A stretch of 64,000 nt of DNA from positions 558,001 to 622,000 of the forward strand of contig NZ_JBKQWY010000001.1 in the NCBI RefSeq assembly GCF_047308265.1. The letters run 5' to 3'. Positions 15,280-24,538 of this stretch are shown here, in pieces (positions within the stretch are counted from its first letter, which is position 1; every line of letters begins with the position of its first letter). This DNA comes from Maricaulis sp047308265. GTDB taxonomy: Bacteria > Pseudomonadota > Alphaproteobacteria > Caulobacterales > Maricaulaceae. The translations under genes and the position numbers were made by a program. The notes below the pieces were generated by a model that ran no database searches, was not told where the DNA came from, and worked only from the letters and a program-made list of their open reading frames with translations.

Positions 15280-17586
15280 CTAGCGACGCAGGACCAGGCG
15301 GATATCCGCCGTGCGCGGCGCGCCGTAATAGGCCAGCTGATAGCCTGGGAAATCAGACAGGTCGAAGCCCTGGGTGACATAGGCCTCGTCGAACAGATTA
15401 CGCACGCCGGCGCGCACCTCCCAGGATCCGTCCTCGGCCCCCAATGCGGCGAAGGCATTGACCAGCGCATAACCGTCCTGGGCCAGGACCTCCGAGCTCG
15501 ACACGGTGGGATAGGTTTTCGAGCGCCAGGCGGCATCGGCATGCAGGGTGGCGAACCAGTCCTCGCCCACCGCCCACTCATATGTGCCGGCCAGTCCGCC
15601 GCTCCATTCAGGCGCATTGACCAGCTCGCGGTCGTCGGAAATGTCGACCCCGCCCGGGCCGATATAGTCCTCGTAAAACGCGTCCATATAGCCGACATGG
15701 CCATTGATCCGGAGCCCGGGCGCGGCCTGCCAGACAAATTCGGCTTCCAGACCCTGGATCACTGCCTCACCGGCATTGGTGAACTGGGCCTCGAACGCGC
15801 CGGTCGTTGGATTGGCTGTGAAGCTGGAGAGTTGCAGATCGGTATAGTCATTGCGGAACAGGGCGGCATTGAACGTCAGCCGACCGTCCGCGAGGGTTGA
15901 TTTCAGACCGGCCTCATAGGACCAGACAAATTCGGGATCATAAGGCTCGGCATCAAATGGTGTGTTGGAGCGTCCATCAAATCCGCCACTCTTGAAGCCG
16001 CGCGAGGCCAGGGCATAGACCATCATCGTGTCGGAGACGGTGTAGTCGATCCCGATGCGCGGGGTCCAGGCGCTGAAATCGTCCGATGTCTCAATATCGG
16101 TGGCGACAATCCCCGCTCCGGCCTGGAACGGAGGGGGGTTGGGCGTGCCCGGAGCGTAGAGTTCCTGGAGACGCACAAAGGACTTGTCTTCATAGGTGTA
16201 GCGCAGTCCGCCATTGAGCCGCAGACGGTCGCTCAGTGCATAACTGGCGTCGAAATAGGCCGCCCAGGCCTCGGTCTCCTGATCATTGGTAGAGGCGCTT
16301 TGAAGCGGGAAGGGCAGGAAGGCGCCACCGCCCAAAGGCAGGGCGATGGACTGGCCGGCCAGTCCGTTGAAGGTTTCGTCCGTGTCCTGGAAATAATAAA
16401 CACCGCCGGTCGCCTGGAGTGCGCCTCCGTCATCATATTCTGCCCGGATTTCCTGGCTGAATTGTTCGGCGTCCTGACGGACAAAGATCTCGAAAATCTC
16501 CATCTCGGTTCCGTCGAGGTCGAGATTGGAATCATAGCTCATCCGGCGCAGGGCGGTGATGGTGGTCAGGCTGATGGCCTCATTGAGTTGCCAGCGCATG
16601 CGGCCCGTCACCCCCCAGCTGGTCAGATCATCGCGATCATTGAAGCTGGCCCGGATCTGGTAGGGATCAGATTGGGGGGCGAACTGGACAAGATCGCCGC
16701 TGACCGGATCGAACCCGGCAACTTGTGTGGCGCGGGCCGGGGTGCGCGAGCGATCGGGTTGATCGGTCGCCGCATCCACAGTCAGTTCGAATTCCAGCTC
16801 GTCGGACGGGGTCAGAAGGAAGCCGACACGTCCTGCGATCCTGTCGACATCGCCATCCGTGCTGCCGTCGACCTCATTGGTCGCATACCCGTCCCGGCTG
16901 GAATAGAAGAGCGCGGCCTTGCCGGCCAGGACATCTTCGGTCAGATCACCGGAAATCCGTGCGCGGGCAAAGACATGGTCATAGTCTCCAAACCCGGCTT
17001 CCAGCTGCACGCCGGGATTATCCCCAGGCCGGGTGGAGATGAAACGCACCGCACCGCCGATGGTATTGCGTCCATACAGCGTACCCTGCGGTCCGCGCAG
17101 CACCTCGACCCGCTCAACATCAAACACATCGAGAACCGCGCCCTGGGTCCGGGCCAGATAGACGTCATCGAGATAGACACCCACGCCCGGTTCCGCGAAG
17201 GCCAGGGAATCGACCTGCCCGATCCCTCGGATATAGATCACGGCATTTTCGGCATCCCCCGTGTGCAGCGTCAGATTGGGGACCGCATTTTGCAGACTGG
17301 TGATGTCACTGGCCTGCAGGGCTTCGAGCTCGCTTTCGCCAAAGGCCGAGACGGACAGGGGGACATCCTGGAGGCTTTCCTCGCGGCGGCGGGCCGTGAC
17401 GGTGATGACATCATTGATCCGGTCTGGCTGGGCCTGGCTGCCCAAGTCCTGGTTGCCCGAGTCCTGGCTGTCTGTGCGCGGGCTGTCTGTTGTCTGGGCC
17501 TGGGCGGTGGCGGTCAGGCTGCCCAGCAATAATGCGGTGCCCAGAGCGCGTACGGAAATGGTCTGGCTCAATCGTGTGAGCGACAT
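15280..17586 (-). CDS. TonB-dependent outer-membrane receptor
   Basis: A 768-residue receptor, a clear paralogue of the one at 5659-7971. It shares RREESLQDVPLSVSAF, a plug with FDVERVEVLRGPQGTLYGRN, and the YYGAPRT segment near the C-terminus. The signal peptide is residues 1-30 (cleavage after TAQA). A linker rich in Ser, Asp, Gln and Gly (about 31-58, NQDLGSQ repeats) precedes the plug. The final residues are LVLRR, not the usual terminal aromatic, which may weaken Bam recognition or put the signal slightly inside. It probably supplies the esterase and SDR with substrate. Confidence 0.94.
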   Translation of the reverse strand: MSLTRLSQTISVRALGTALLLGSLTATAQAQTTDSPRTDSQDSGNQDLGSQAQPDRINDVITVTARRREESLQDVPLSVSAFGESELEALQASDITSLQNAVPNLTLHTGDAENAVIYIRGIGQVDSLAFAEPGVGVYLDDVYLARTQGAVLDVFDVERVEVLRGPQGTLYGRNTIGGAVRFISTRPGDNPGVQLEAGFGDYDHVFARARISGDLTEDVLAGKAALFYSSRDGYATNEVDGSTDGDVDRIAGRVGFLLTPSDELEFELTVDAATDQPDRSRTPARATQVAGFDPVSGDLVQFAPQSDPYQIRASFNDRDDLTSWGVTGRMRWQLNEAISLTTITALRRMSYDSNLDLDGTEMEIFEIFVRQDAEQFSQEIRAEYDDGGALQATGGVYYFQDTDETFNGLAGQSIALPLGGGAFLPFPLQSASTNDQETEAWAAYFDASYALSDRLRLNGGLRYTYEDKSFVRLQELYAPGTPNPPPFQAGAGIVATDIETSDDFSAWTPRIGIDYTVSDTMMVYALASRGFKSGGFDGRSNTPFDAEPYDPEFVWSYEAGLKSTLADGRLTFNAALFRNDYTDLQLSSFTANPTTGAFEAQFTNAGEAVIQGLEAEFVWQAAPGLRINGHVGYMDAFYEDYIGPGGVDISDDRELVNAPEWSGGLAGTYEWAVGEDWFATLHADAAWRSKTYPTVSSSEVLAQDGYALVNAFAALGAEDGSWEVRAGVRNLFDEAYVTQGFDLSDFPGYQLAYYGAPRTADIRLVLRR

Positions 17587-17713
17587 GGTAACTCTCCCCT
17601 GAATGGACCGGTCTTTGCCGGGTCCTTGTCTTGTTGGGCGAGTGTTGTGGCGCAGGCCGGATCAACTCAATCGGAGAAATAGCGGAAAGAATGCCCGCAA
17701 TATTTGCGCTTGT

Positions 17714-18151
17714 TTAGGACGGGTCCTGCGAGTTCGGGCCAAAATGCGCCCGGGCTATCACCAATGTTCGCTCGAAATGCCCTCGCAGCAGGGTTTCGAG
17801 TTTGTTGGAGGGCACAAGAACGGTGGACCGCTTGTCGTCTTCTGACTTCGATTTGACCAGAAACCCATCGCCGACCGCCCGGTTGATCCGTTCTTCGCGT
17901 GTGCGATTGGACCCGGTTTTCATAACCTGGCAAGCGCTGGAGATGGTCATCGGGCTGCCCCGCCAATGCGCACGCAGGCAAGCCACGAACAGATACCAGA
18001 ATTCCTGGGTGAAATAATGGGGCTGCCCGGCAAACGTCTCGTCCCAGTCGCGGGCATAGACTTCGAGAAATTCTGTCCAGTCGGCCAGAACTGTGTCGTG
18101 CGTGTGGGCTTCTGGCGAGGCAGAAGCATGGCTCCCCGATTCATCAGTCAT
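17714..18151 (-). CDS. MarR-like winged-helix regulator
   Basis: A 145-residue protein starting at ATG 18151 (MTDESGSHAS); upstream in-frame codons are Arg/Cys-rich and overlap the opposite gene's start region. After an acidic, His-rich tail (1-25) comes a helical N-terminal part. The winged helix follows, with a recognition segment SSACQVMKTGSNRTREERI and the wing SKSEDDKRSTVLVPS, which matches the MarR wing pattern (D-R--). It is upstream of the receptor gene on the same strand and divergent from the amidohydrolase, so it likely regulates both. Confidence 0.72.
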   Translation of the reverse strand: MTDESGSHASASPEAHTHDTVLADWTEFLEVYARDWDETFAGQPHYFTQEFWYLFVACLRAHWRGSPMTISSACQVMKTGSNRTREERINRAVGDGFLVKSKSEDDKRSTVLVPSNKLETLLRGHFERTLVIARAHFGPNSQDPS

Positions 18152-18313
18152 GCGACCGAGATAACCAGCCGTGCCGCCGCCTGACAAGCGTTCGGCTGAT
18201 ACGCAGAGCCGGATGCACGCGCGATGGACCATCGCCATACCCCCCTATCCCCCGTTTGTGAAACCCGCTTACACTCAGCCCCGGAAGAGACTGAACACAA
18301 AGAGGGGAGCGCC

Positions 18314-20458
18314 ATGGCGCAATCATATTGGGGTCGCTTGATCCTGGCCGCGGGCATGGGCGTCGTCATGACGGCCTGTGCACCACACACACCGGACACG
18401 ACAGACGACAGCATCAACCCGGACACAGCCGGGCCGACTGACACAGCGGTTGCCGGACCGGATGTGAGTGCATTCCTGCAAGGTCGCTCGCTCGACGAGG
18501 AAGCGAGCCGTTTCACGGTCATGGTCGGTGGAACCGAGATCGGCGCGCTTGAGGTCGAGCGGAGTGAGACCGGGTATGTCGTCGATTTCGAGTTTCGCAA
18601 TAATGGCCGCGGCCCGACCCTGGACGAGACCATCGAGCTGGGAGAGGCCGGCCGTCCGGTCGCCTGGCGCATTACAGGCAACACCACGTTTGGCAATCCG
18701 GTCGATGAGCGTTTTGAATACATCGATGATGAGGCCCGCTGGACCGACACGACCGGTTCGCATGAGGCCGCGATTACCGATCCAGCCTTCTACGTGCCCC
18801 AGGAAGGCAGCCCTTACATGATGGCGGTGTTGGCGCGTGCGTTGATGCAGACCGATGATCTGATGCTGCCAGCCATTCCCAACGGCGAGGTGCGCATCGA
18901 AGCCCTTGAACGTGTCAGCGTGGGCGAAGGGGAGACCGCCCGCGAGGTAACCGCCTGGGCTCTGTCGGGGCTGTCACTCAACCCGTCCTATTTTCTCATG
19001 GATGGCCAGGCCTTTTTTGGCGTGATTTCTCCCGGGTTTGCCATCCTTGAAGCCGGGTATGAAGCCGATGATGAACGCCTTCGGGGCCTCGCTGCGGATT
19101 ATGCGGCCAATCGCTATAACGAGATTTTCGGCCGGGTGAGTCATGATTACGGCAGGCCGGTCCGGATCTCGAATGTGCATGTGTTCGATCCGTCCATCGA
19201 AGCCCGTACTGACCGGGTCTCCGTACGGGTCGAGGGCAATCGGATTGCGGCCATCGAGGCGGCTGATGCGCGCCGGTCGGGCGAGGTGGTCATCGACGGG
19301 GCCGGTGGCACGCTGGTTCCGGGGCTTTACGATATGCACGGGCATATGGGCGAGCAGGCCGCCTTCCTGAATATCGCTGCGGGCATTACCGGCGTGCGCG
19401 ATATGGGCAATAATAATGAGGTGCTGGGTGCCCTGGTCGCGCGTATCGAGGCGGGTGAAATGGCCGGTCCGCGGGTGTATCGCTCGGGCTTTATCGAAGG
19501 GCGCAGCCCCTATTCCTCCAATAACGGCATTCTGGTCGAGACTGAGGAGGAGGCTGTCGCTGCGGTTCACACCTATGCGGATGCCGGCGAGTTCCACCAG
19601 ATCAAAATCTACAACTCGATGAATGGCGAGTGGGTGCCGGCCATGGTCGATGCCGCCCGGGAGCGCGGATTGCGGGTCACAGGTCACGTTCCGGCCTTTT
19701 CAAACGCCAATCAGATGATTGCAGCCGGGTATGACGAGATGACCCACATCAACCAGGTCATGCTGGGCTGGGTTCTCGAACCGGAGGAAGATACGCGCAC
19801 GCTTCTGCGCCTGACCGCTTTGCGCCGACTGCCGCCGCTGGATCTGGACAGCGCGCCGGTCCAGGACACGCTGTCTGCGATGGTCGAACGAGGCGTGGCT
19901 ATTGACCCGACTCTGGCGATCCACGAGGCGCTTTTGCTCTCGCGCAATGGACAACTGGCACCGGGTGCGGCGGACTTCATCGAGCACATGCCCGTCAGTT
20001 CACAGCGTCAGGCCATGTCGGCCTGGGCCAATATCGAAACACCAGAGGATGATGCCAATTATCGCGGAGCCTTCGACCAGGTGGTCGAGACTGTCCAGCG
20101 CATGCATGAGGCGGGGATTTTCATCGTCCCGGGGACCGATTTGGGCGGCAGTTTCTATCATCATCGCGAGCTGGAATTGTATCAGCAGATCGGGATGAGC
20201 CCGTCCGAAATTCTCGCCTGGGGCAGCCAGGGCATGGCGGATTATCTGGGTGTCGGGGATGAACTCGGTTCGATCGAGGCGGGCAAGCTGGCCGATTTCT
20301 TCCTGGTGCCCGGTGATCCAACGGCGGACTTCAAGGACGTCAAGACGATTGCCATGGTGATGGCGGATGGCCGGGTCTATTACCCCGCCGAAATCTATCC
20401 CGAGTTCGGCATTCGTCCGTTCACCGACGCTCCCGCTGTGAGCCTGCCACAGAACTGA
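18314..20458 (+). CDS. Amidohydrolase family lipoprotein
   Basis: A 714-residue protein starting at ATG 18314 after GAGGGGAG. The signal peptide ends in the lipobox region VMTAC (Cys22), so it is probably a periplasm-facing lipoprotein. Residues 45-275 form a separate N-terminal domain without obvious family. The amidohydrolase domain (283-714) has the metal ligands HGH (His342, His344), Lys in HQIKIYN, His in VTGHVPAF, His in EMTHINQ and Asp in PGTDLGG, so a binuclear site is complete. The closing GSIEAGKLADFFLV segment is typical. Likely a secreted dipeptidase/imidazolonepropionase-like hydrolase; the substrate is unknown. Confidence 0.9.
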   Translation: MAQSYWGRLILAAGMGVVMTACAPHTPDTTDDSINPDTAGPTDTAVAGPDVSAFLQGRSLDEEASRFTVMVGGTEIGALEVERSETGYVVDFEFRNNGRGPTLDETIELGEAGRPVAWRITGNTTFGNPVDERFEYIDDEARWTDTTGSHEAAITDPAFYVPQEGSPYMMAVLARALMQTDDLMLPAIPNGEVRIEALERVSVGEGETAREVTAWALSGLSLNPSYFLMDGQAFFGVISPGFAILEAGYEADDERLRGLAADYAANRYNEIFGRVSHDYGRPVRISNVHVFDPSIEARTDRVSVRVEGNRIAAIEAADARRSGEVVIDGAGGTLVPGLYDMHGHMGEQAAFLNIAAGITGVRDMGNNNEVLGALVARIEAGEMAGPRVYRSGFIEGRSPYSSNNGILVETEEEAVAAVHTYADAGEFHQIKIYNSMNGEWVPAMVDAARERGLRVTGHVPAFSNANQMIAAGYDEMTHINQVMLGWVLEPEEDTRTLLRLTALRRLPPLDLDSAPVQDTLSAMVERGVAIDPTLAIHEALLLSRNGQLAPGAADFIEHMPVSSQRQAMSAWANIETPEDDANYRGAFDQVVETVQRMHEAGIFIVPGTDLGGSFYHHRELELYQQIGMSPSEILAWGSQGMADYLGVGDELGSIEAGKLADFFLVPGDPTADFKDVKTIAMVMADGRVYYPAEIYPEFGIRPFTDAPAVSLPQN

Positions 20459-20484
20459 TCGCAGCCTGCACTGTGATAACTTTT

Positions 20485-20561
20485 GGCCGATTGGCAAATC
20501 GGCCAGACGGCAGCGGGGAAACGCGCTTGGATACCGGTCTTGCCCTGACGGAAAGACCGGT
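20485..20561. other. Two perfect hairpins in the convergent spacer
   Basis: GGCCGATT-GGCA-AATCGGCC (20485-20504) and ACCGGTCTT/AAGACCGGT (20533-20561, 11-nt loop, then TTCATC) lie between the convergent amidohydrolase and TetR genes. T-runs are poor, so these are probable but not strong bidirectional terminators. Nothing else is seen in 20459-20643. Confidence 0.5.
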
Positions 20562-20643
20562 TTCATCCCGACCTTCTTGGCCTCGGTCCACGGAGGGAAA
20601 TCGATCAGGTCAGGCAGGACTCTCAATCCCTCGCGTCCCGCCC

Positions 20644-21270
20644 TCAAGCGGGGCGCGAGACCTCGGGATGAGGAGCGGGGGCGTCCGAGTTGTTCCGGGC
20701 GTGTGCGCCTGTGACCGCCAGGGTGGTCGCGATGAGGGTTGCGATGAGCTCGTCGAGATCCTCTTCATTTACCGCGACATACTTCAGTTGGGTTCCGGCC
20801 ACCACAATGTAGTGCGCCAGTTGATCCACACGCTGACCGTGATCGGCCAGGGCGCTTTGGTAGGGTTCGAGTATCTCGATCAGCGCATTGCGCTTTTCAA
20901 TCTGCACCTGCAGGAGCGCGGCGCGGCCCGCCTCGTTATGCCCGCTGATCAGATCCCTGGCATCGGTCGCGGTCTGCAGCAGGGCAAAGGCTTTTCGAAC
21001 CCCGGTGTCGAAATAGGCGTCCAACATGTCATCAAGGCGAGTTTGGTGTGCCCAGGCCTTGCGGGTGTCTTCGAGTGAACGGGCACCCATGTGCAGCAGT
21101 GTCGCGGTGAGGATTTCGTCCTTTGATCGGTAGTGCGCGTATAGCGTCGGGCGGGAGACGCCCGCTTCCTGGGCAATGTCCGACATCGTGGTTTTGCGCA
21201 ATCCATAACGCACAAAACAGGTGGTGGCCGCCTCGACCAGCCGGGTTTGTGACGGTGACAATGATATCAA
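20644..21270 (-). CDS. TetR family regulator
   Basis: A 208-residue TetR-type regulator with helix-turn-helix KTTMSDIAQEAGVSRPTLYA then HYRSKDEIL (about residues 25-55). The frame is open far upstream, but that part has no coding character. The likely start is TTG 21270 with CGGAG eight bases before it; the protein then begins MISLSPSQTRLVEAA, as in homologues. A hydrophilic tail (NNSDAPAPHPE) closes it. It is divergent from a hydrolase/NTF2-like pair and probably represses it. Confidence 0.88.
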   Translation of the reverse strand: MISLSPSQTRLVEAATTCFVRYGLRKTTMSDIAQEAGVSRPTLYAHYRSKDEILTATLLHMGARSLEDTRKAWAHQTRLDDMLDAYFDTGVRKAFALLQTATDARDLISGHNEAGRAALLQVQIEKRNALIEILEPYQSALADHGQRVDQLAHYIVVAGTQLKYVAVNEEDLDELIATLIATTLAVTGAHARNNSDAPAPHPEVSRPA

Positions 21271-21290
21271 CTTGACACTCCGAATAAATT

Positions 21291-21324
21291 TGTAAACATT
21301 ACGTTTGTCCAATTTATGTAAAAC
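21291..21324. promoter_or_regulatory. AT-rich candidate operator between tetR and hydrolase
   Basis: A markedly AT-rich patch holds the inverted repeat AAAC-ATTAC-GTTT (21294-21306) and two direct copies of TGTAAA(A)C (21291 and 21317). It is the obvious place for the divergent promoters and the TetR site; exact boxes were not resolved. Confidence 0.35.
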
Positions 21325-21399
21325 AGTAAGCCTCTTTGCGGAGTCGGTCAAACCCCCTCGCGACAGGCTCAGAAGACAGAACAGGCCCAGGAGGCAGAT

Positions 21400-22308
21400 A
21401 TGAACGCAGCAGCAGAAGACGCCCTGATCCAGCAACTCGCTGAAGGCGTGAGTCATTCCTTCCGAACACCGGTCCTGCGCCGCCCCAGTGACTATGGCAT
21501 GGATTATGAAGACATTTTTTTTCCGGCTATGGACGGCGTCATGTTGGATGGTTGGTTCATCCCGGCGCCAGGAAGCCGGAAACTGGTGATTTGCAATCAC
21601 TTCATTGGAGCCAATCGCTATGGCTATCCCGGTCACCTGGAACCCTGGGATCAGGCGGGTGGGTTTGAGGTCAACTTCGTCGAGATCTACAAACACCTTC
21701 ATGAGGCTGGCTATAATGTGCTGGCCTATGATCTGCGAGGACATGGATTGAGTGCCAATGGCGCGGGAACGATCTGCGGTGTTGGCTCGATTGAATGGCG
21801 CGACGTGATTGGCTCGGTCCGATATGCCCGCCAGCGAGCGGACTGGGCCGGGATGGAGATCGCTTTGCACAGCCTCTGCATGGGGTGTAATGCCACGTTT
21901 AAAGCCATGGCGCTCCACCCTGAAGAGTTTGGCGAAATCGCCTGTATGATTGCGGTGCAACCCCTGTCAGCTCCGCCCTTCCTTCAGGCGGCCTTGACCG
22001 ATCACGGTGTGGAGAATGCTGAAGCCCGGTTTGATGCGGCCTATTCCCGGATTACCGGCTTTCGCGCGTCCGATCAGAGCGCCGTTCGGGATGCACCGCA
22101 CGTGCCGTGTCCGGTCATGCTGGTACAGGTGAAAGATGACGTGACGACCAAGGCCTATGACGCTGAGAACATCGTGGCTGCGTTTCCAAACCCGGCTAAA
22201 AAACTGCTCTGGATCGAAGGGACATCCGTCCGCTATGAAGGATATCGCTATTTTGCGCGCCAACCGGAAAAGATGATCGATTGGTATCATCGTCATCTCG
22301 GTCAGTGA
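21400..22308 (+). CDS. Alpha/beta hydrolase-fold protein with Cys in the nucleophile position
   Basis: A 302-residue alpha/beta hydrolase-fold protein. The segment LAYDLRGHGLS (108-118) and the strand-turn-helix IALHSLCMGCNATF (154-167) mark the fold. The nucleophile elbow is not GxSxG but SLCMG, giving Cys160 as possible nucleophile, as in dienelactone hydrolases. An acid is plausible in VQVKDD. The usual C-terminal His position reads EGTSVRYEGY with no His, so the triad is incomplete. ATG 21400 follows a purine-rich GGAGGCAG. It is followed after ten bases by an NTF2-like gene; activity may not be hydrolytic. Confidence 0.8.
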   Translation: MNAAAEDALIQQLAEGVSHSFRTPVLRRPSDYGMDYEDIFFPAMDGVMLDGWFIPAPGSRKLVICNHFIGANRYGYPGHLEPWDQAGGFEVNFVEIYKHLHEAGYNVLAYDLRGHGLSANGAGTICGVGSIEWRDVIGSVRYARQRADWAGMEIALHSLCMGCNATFKAMALHPEEFGEIACMIAVQPLSAPPFLQAALTDHGVENAEARFDAAYSRITGFRASDQSAVRDAPHVPCPVMLVQVKDDVTTKAYDAENIVAAFPNPAKKLLWIEGTSVRYEGYRYFARQPEKMIDWYHRHLGQ

Positions 22309-22318
22309 GGACATAATC

Positions 22319-22855
22319 ATGATGACAAGCCTGCTTGGTGTATTGCCGCTGTTCGCCGGTGCCGGAATGATGCCAGCCGATGCGGATCATGCCGAGGTGA
22401 TCACGGCGTGCACCCAGACAGTCTATGACTACGCCTGGTATCTGGATCATCCCGGTGACGACCTCGCGGTTACGGCCGCAGCGTTTGCGGACCTGTTCAC
22501 AGAAGATGGTGTGGCCGTTCTCGCCAATGCCCGGCTCGTGGAAGAGACCCATGAGGGGCATGCAGCTATCGAGGCGCGCTATCTCCAGGGCCGGGATCGC
22601 CTGCGCTTCTTTCATGTCATGAGCAATGTCCGCATCCAGCCGCTCAGCGCCACCCAGGCAAGCGGGACAAGCTATGTCACGGTCTATATCCATCCCATCG
22701 GCGGATCGATGGAGGAGGACGGCGCTGTTCGCGTGCTCGCGGAGTATCGCGATCATTATGTCATGGAGGAGGGGCAGTGCCTGCTCACACACCGCCGCTC
22801 CGTCGTGCGCATGATCGACCGCGACGGGGTTATCTCCCCGCCGCAGGACGAATAA
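22319..22855 (+). CDS. SnoaL/NTF2-like domain protein
   Basis: A 178-residue protein. A hydrophobic start (MMTSLLGVLPLFAGAGMM) may be a weak signal peptide or the first helix. The rest has the NTF2-like cone pattern: AVTAAAFADLFTEDGVAVL, a GHAAIEARY loop, FFHVMSNVRIQPL and YVTVYIHP strands. Such proteins are small-molecule isomerases/dehydratases or binding proteins. It is co-transcribed with the Cys alpha/beta hydrolase and so may act on the same compound. Confidence 0.75.
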   Translation: MMTSLLGVLPLFAGAGMMPADADHAEVITACTQTVYDYAWYLDHPGDDLAVTAAAFADLFTEDGVAVLANARLVEETHEGHAAIEARYLQGRDRLRFFHVMSNVRIQPLSATQASGTSYVTVYIHPIGGSMEEDGAVRVLAEYRDHYVMEEGQCLLTHRRSVVRMIDRDGVISPPQDE

Positions 22856-22858
22856 TCC

Positions 22859-23350
22859 TCACTGGGTGGCCATCTGGTCGAACCAGTCGCGATACATGGG
22901 GGCGATGGCGTCGGAGTAATAGAGAAACTCCGGCACATCGCGCCTCAGCGCCGTGTTGTGATCTGCAAAGGCGACAAACAGTGCTGTGTCGTGGGTCGGA
23001 GCCCCATAGCTGGCGCGCATGGCGGCCAGATGCGTGGCCTCCTCTTCGGCCTCTGTCAGCACCCAGACAAAGGCGAGGGCTCCGTCCGCGAAGACAAATT
23101 CAGCCTCCCGCAGGCGTCCGGCATGATGAAAACCGGTGCAATTCACCTGTTCATGGCGCGACTGGGCGATAGGGAGTTCGGCCGGGTCCAGAACCACCAG
23201 ATCATGGCGTTCACACAGCGTTTCTAACACGGGGTTCAGCTCGGTCTCGCTCTGACCAAAAACAAGACGCGGGTCCAGTGCGAGCGGATCCTGTGCAAGC
23301 GGGTTCGGGGTCACGAGAGCGGCGGCGGCAAACAGGGCGAGGTTCAGCAT
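22859..23350 (-). CDS. Secreted protein of unknown function
   Basis: A 163-residue protein from ATG 23350, preceded by AGGAGA; upstream in-frame codons look non-coding. A signal peptide (MLNLALFAAAALVTPNPLAQ) precedes a mature domain containing a lone Cys pair (LCERHD and VNCTGFHH) and acidic segments. No family is recognised. It lies 88 bp downstream of a membrane AraC-type regulator on the same strand and may be its target. Confidence 0.65.
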   Translation of the reverse strand: MLNLALFAAAALVTPNPLAQDPLALDPRLVFGQSETELNPVLETLCERHDLVVLDPAELPIAQSRHEQVNCTGFHHAGRLREAEFVFADGALAFVWVLTEAEEEATHLAAMRASYGAPTHDTALFVAFADHNTALRRDVPEFLYYSDAIAPMYRDWFDQMATQ

Positions 23351-23438
23351 GGCAATCTCCTGGCATGAGTGGGAAGGAGCCTGACATGTGCGCGGCATCG
23401 GGCCGTCCTGTCGTCCCGGATCTGGTGTGAATGAGTCT

Positions 23439-24497
23439 CTAAACAGGATCCGGGACGGATTGACCGGATTTGAAACACGCAAAACCCTCACTGGGCGTCA
23501 GGCCTGTCAGCTCGCGATAGATGCGATTGAAGGCCGACTTGGAATTGAAGCCGCAGCTATAGGCCAGATCGATGACCGTGCGGGAGTGGTGGGCCGGATC
23601 TGCCATCAGGGCGTGCAGCGCCCGGATCCGGTAAAGATGGATGAAGCGCGAAAAGCTCATCGATCCTGACAGATTAATGGCGCGCGAGACATCGCGGACA
23701 CTGATCCCGGTCGCCTCGGCGATATCGGCGAGGGAGAGACGGGGTTCGCGCCAGGCCTGTGTGCTTTCGATGTGGGTGCGGATGCGCTCAAACATCGGAT
23801 CAGGGCGTTGCTGTGTTGTCGTGGCAGGAGGTGGTGCCGGCCGCAGGACGAGATCCGGCAGGGCACCGGACTGGCGAGTATGGGCGCGTGCGGCCAGGGT
23901 CATGCCGGTTAACAGGGCGATGACGCCGATAATCACGGCGGAGAGCGCGAGATCATCGGGCAGGGCGGATTGGCTGAGCCCGCTCAACTCCCGCAGAATG
24001 TCTAGCATGGCCAGTCCGGCAAACCCCGCCAGCGCGGTATGCACCCAGTTCAGATTGATGCTATCGCTGTCCGCCCGCCAGTCCTGGCGGTGACTGCGAT
24101 GGCGCATCAGATCGCGCAGGGCGAGCCCGGTATAGATCACCAGGCTGGGCAGTCCGAAGATATAGGGAATGGGCGGCTCGGGTTGCCAGAGCGCAATGAT
24201 CAGGGCCGGTATCGCATGCACGCTGTCGATCCAGCGGATCCGGCGATCACTGTACACCAGCCCGCGCACGAACAGGTAAAGGGCCGGGCCGTAAACCAGT
24301 CCGAAGGCGCTGGAGATATCCCAGGCCGGACCAATCCATCCCTGGCTCACGCCCAGATTGACCAGCATGTGGGCACTGAAGGTGGCGCAGAAGACCGTCA
24401 GGCCGGCGAGCACGGATTGGCGACACAGGATGAGCGCCAGCGCGCCGGCATGGTAGGCGGCCAGCAATTGGGTGAGATCGAGCGCGGAGACCATCAT
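23439..24497 (-). CDS. Membrane-anchored AraC-family regulator
   Basis: A 352-residue protein (from ATG 24497; a TTG at 24518 would add seven residues). The N-terminal ~220 residues contain about six to seven hydrophobic helices (LLAAYHAGALALILC, VFCATFSAHMLVNLG, LSAVIIGVIALLTGM). The C-terminal 100 residues are an AraC DNA-binding domain: SLADIAEATGISVRDVSRAI and DLAYSCGFNSKSAFNRIYRE are the two helix-turn-helix units, then LTGLTPSEG. Such regulators couple a membrane signal directly to transcription. The gene forms an operon with a small membrane protein upstream. Confidence 0.9.
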   Translation of the reverse strand: MMVSALDLTQLLAAYHAGALALILCRQSVLAGLTVFCATFSAHMLVNLGVSQGWIGPAWDISSAFGLVYGPALYLFVRGLVYSDRRIRWIDSVHAIPALIIALWQPEPPIPYIFGLPSLVIYTGLALRDLMRHRSHRQDWRADSDSINLNWVHTALAGFAGLAMLDILRELSGLSQSALPDDLALSAVIIGVIALLTGMTLAARAHTRQSGALPDLVLRPAPPPATTTQQRPDPMFERIRTHIESTQAWREPRLSLADIAEATGISVRDVSRAINLSGSMSFSRFIHLYRIRALHALMADPAHHSRTVIDLAYSCGFNSKSAFNRIYRELTGLTPSEGFACFKSGQSVPDPV

Positions 24498-24538
24498 GAT
24501 GATGTCTTTATGGGCCAAGTTCCCGTGCGGCGGAAGAA

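Noticed and set aside
21271..21960. N-terminal 230-residue extension of the TetR gene
   Set aside because: It overlaps the divergent hydrolase gene and its composition is that of an antisense frame; homologues start near the TTG at 21270.
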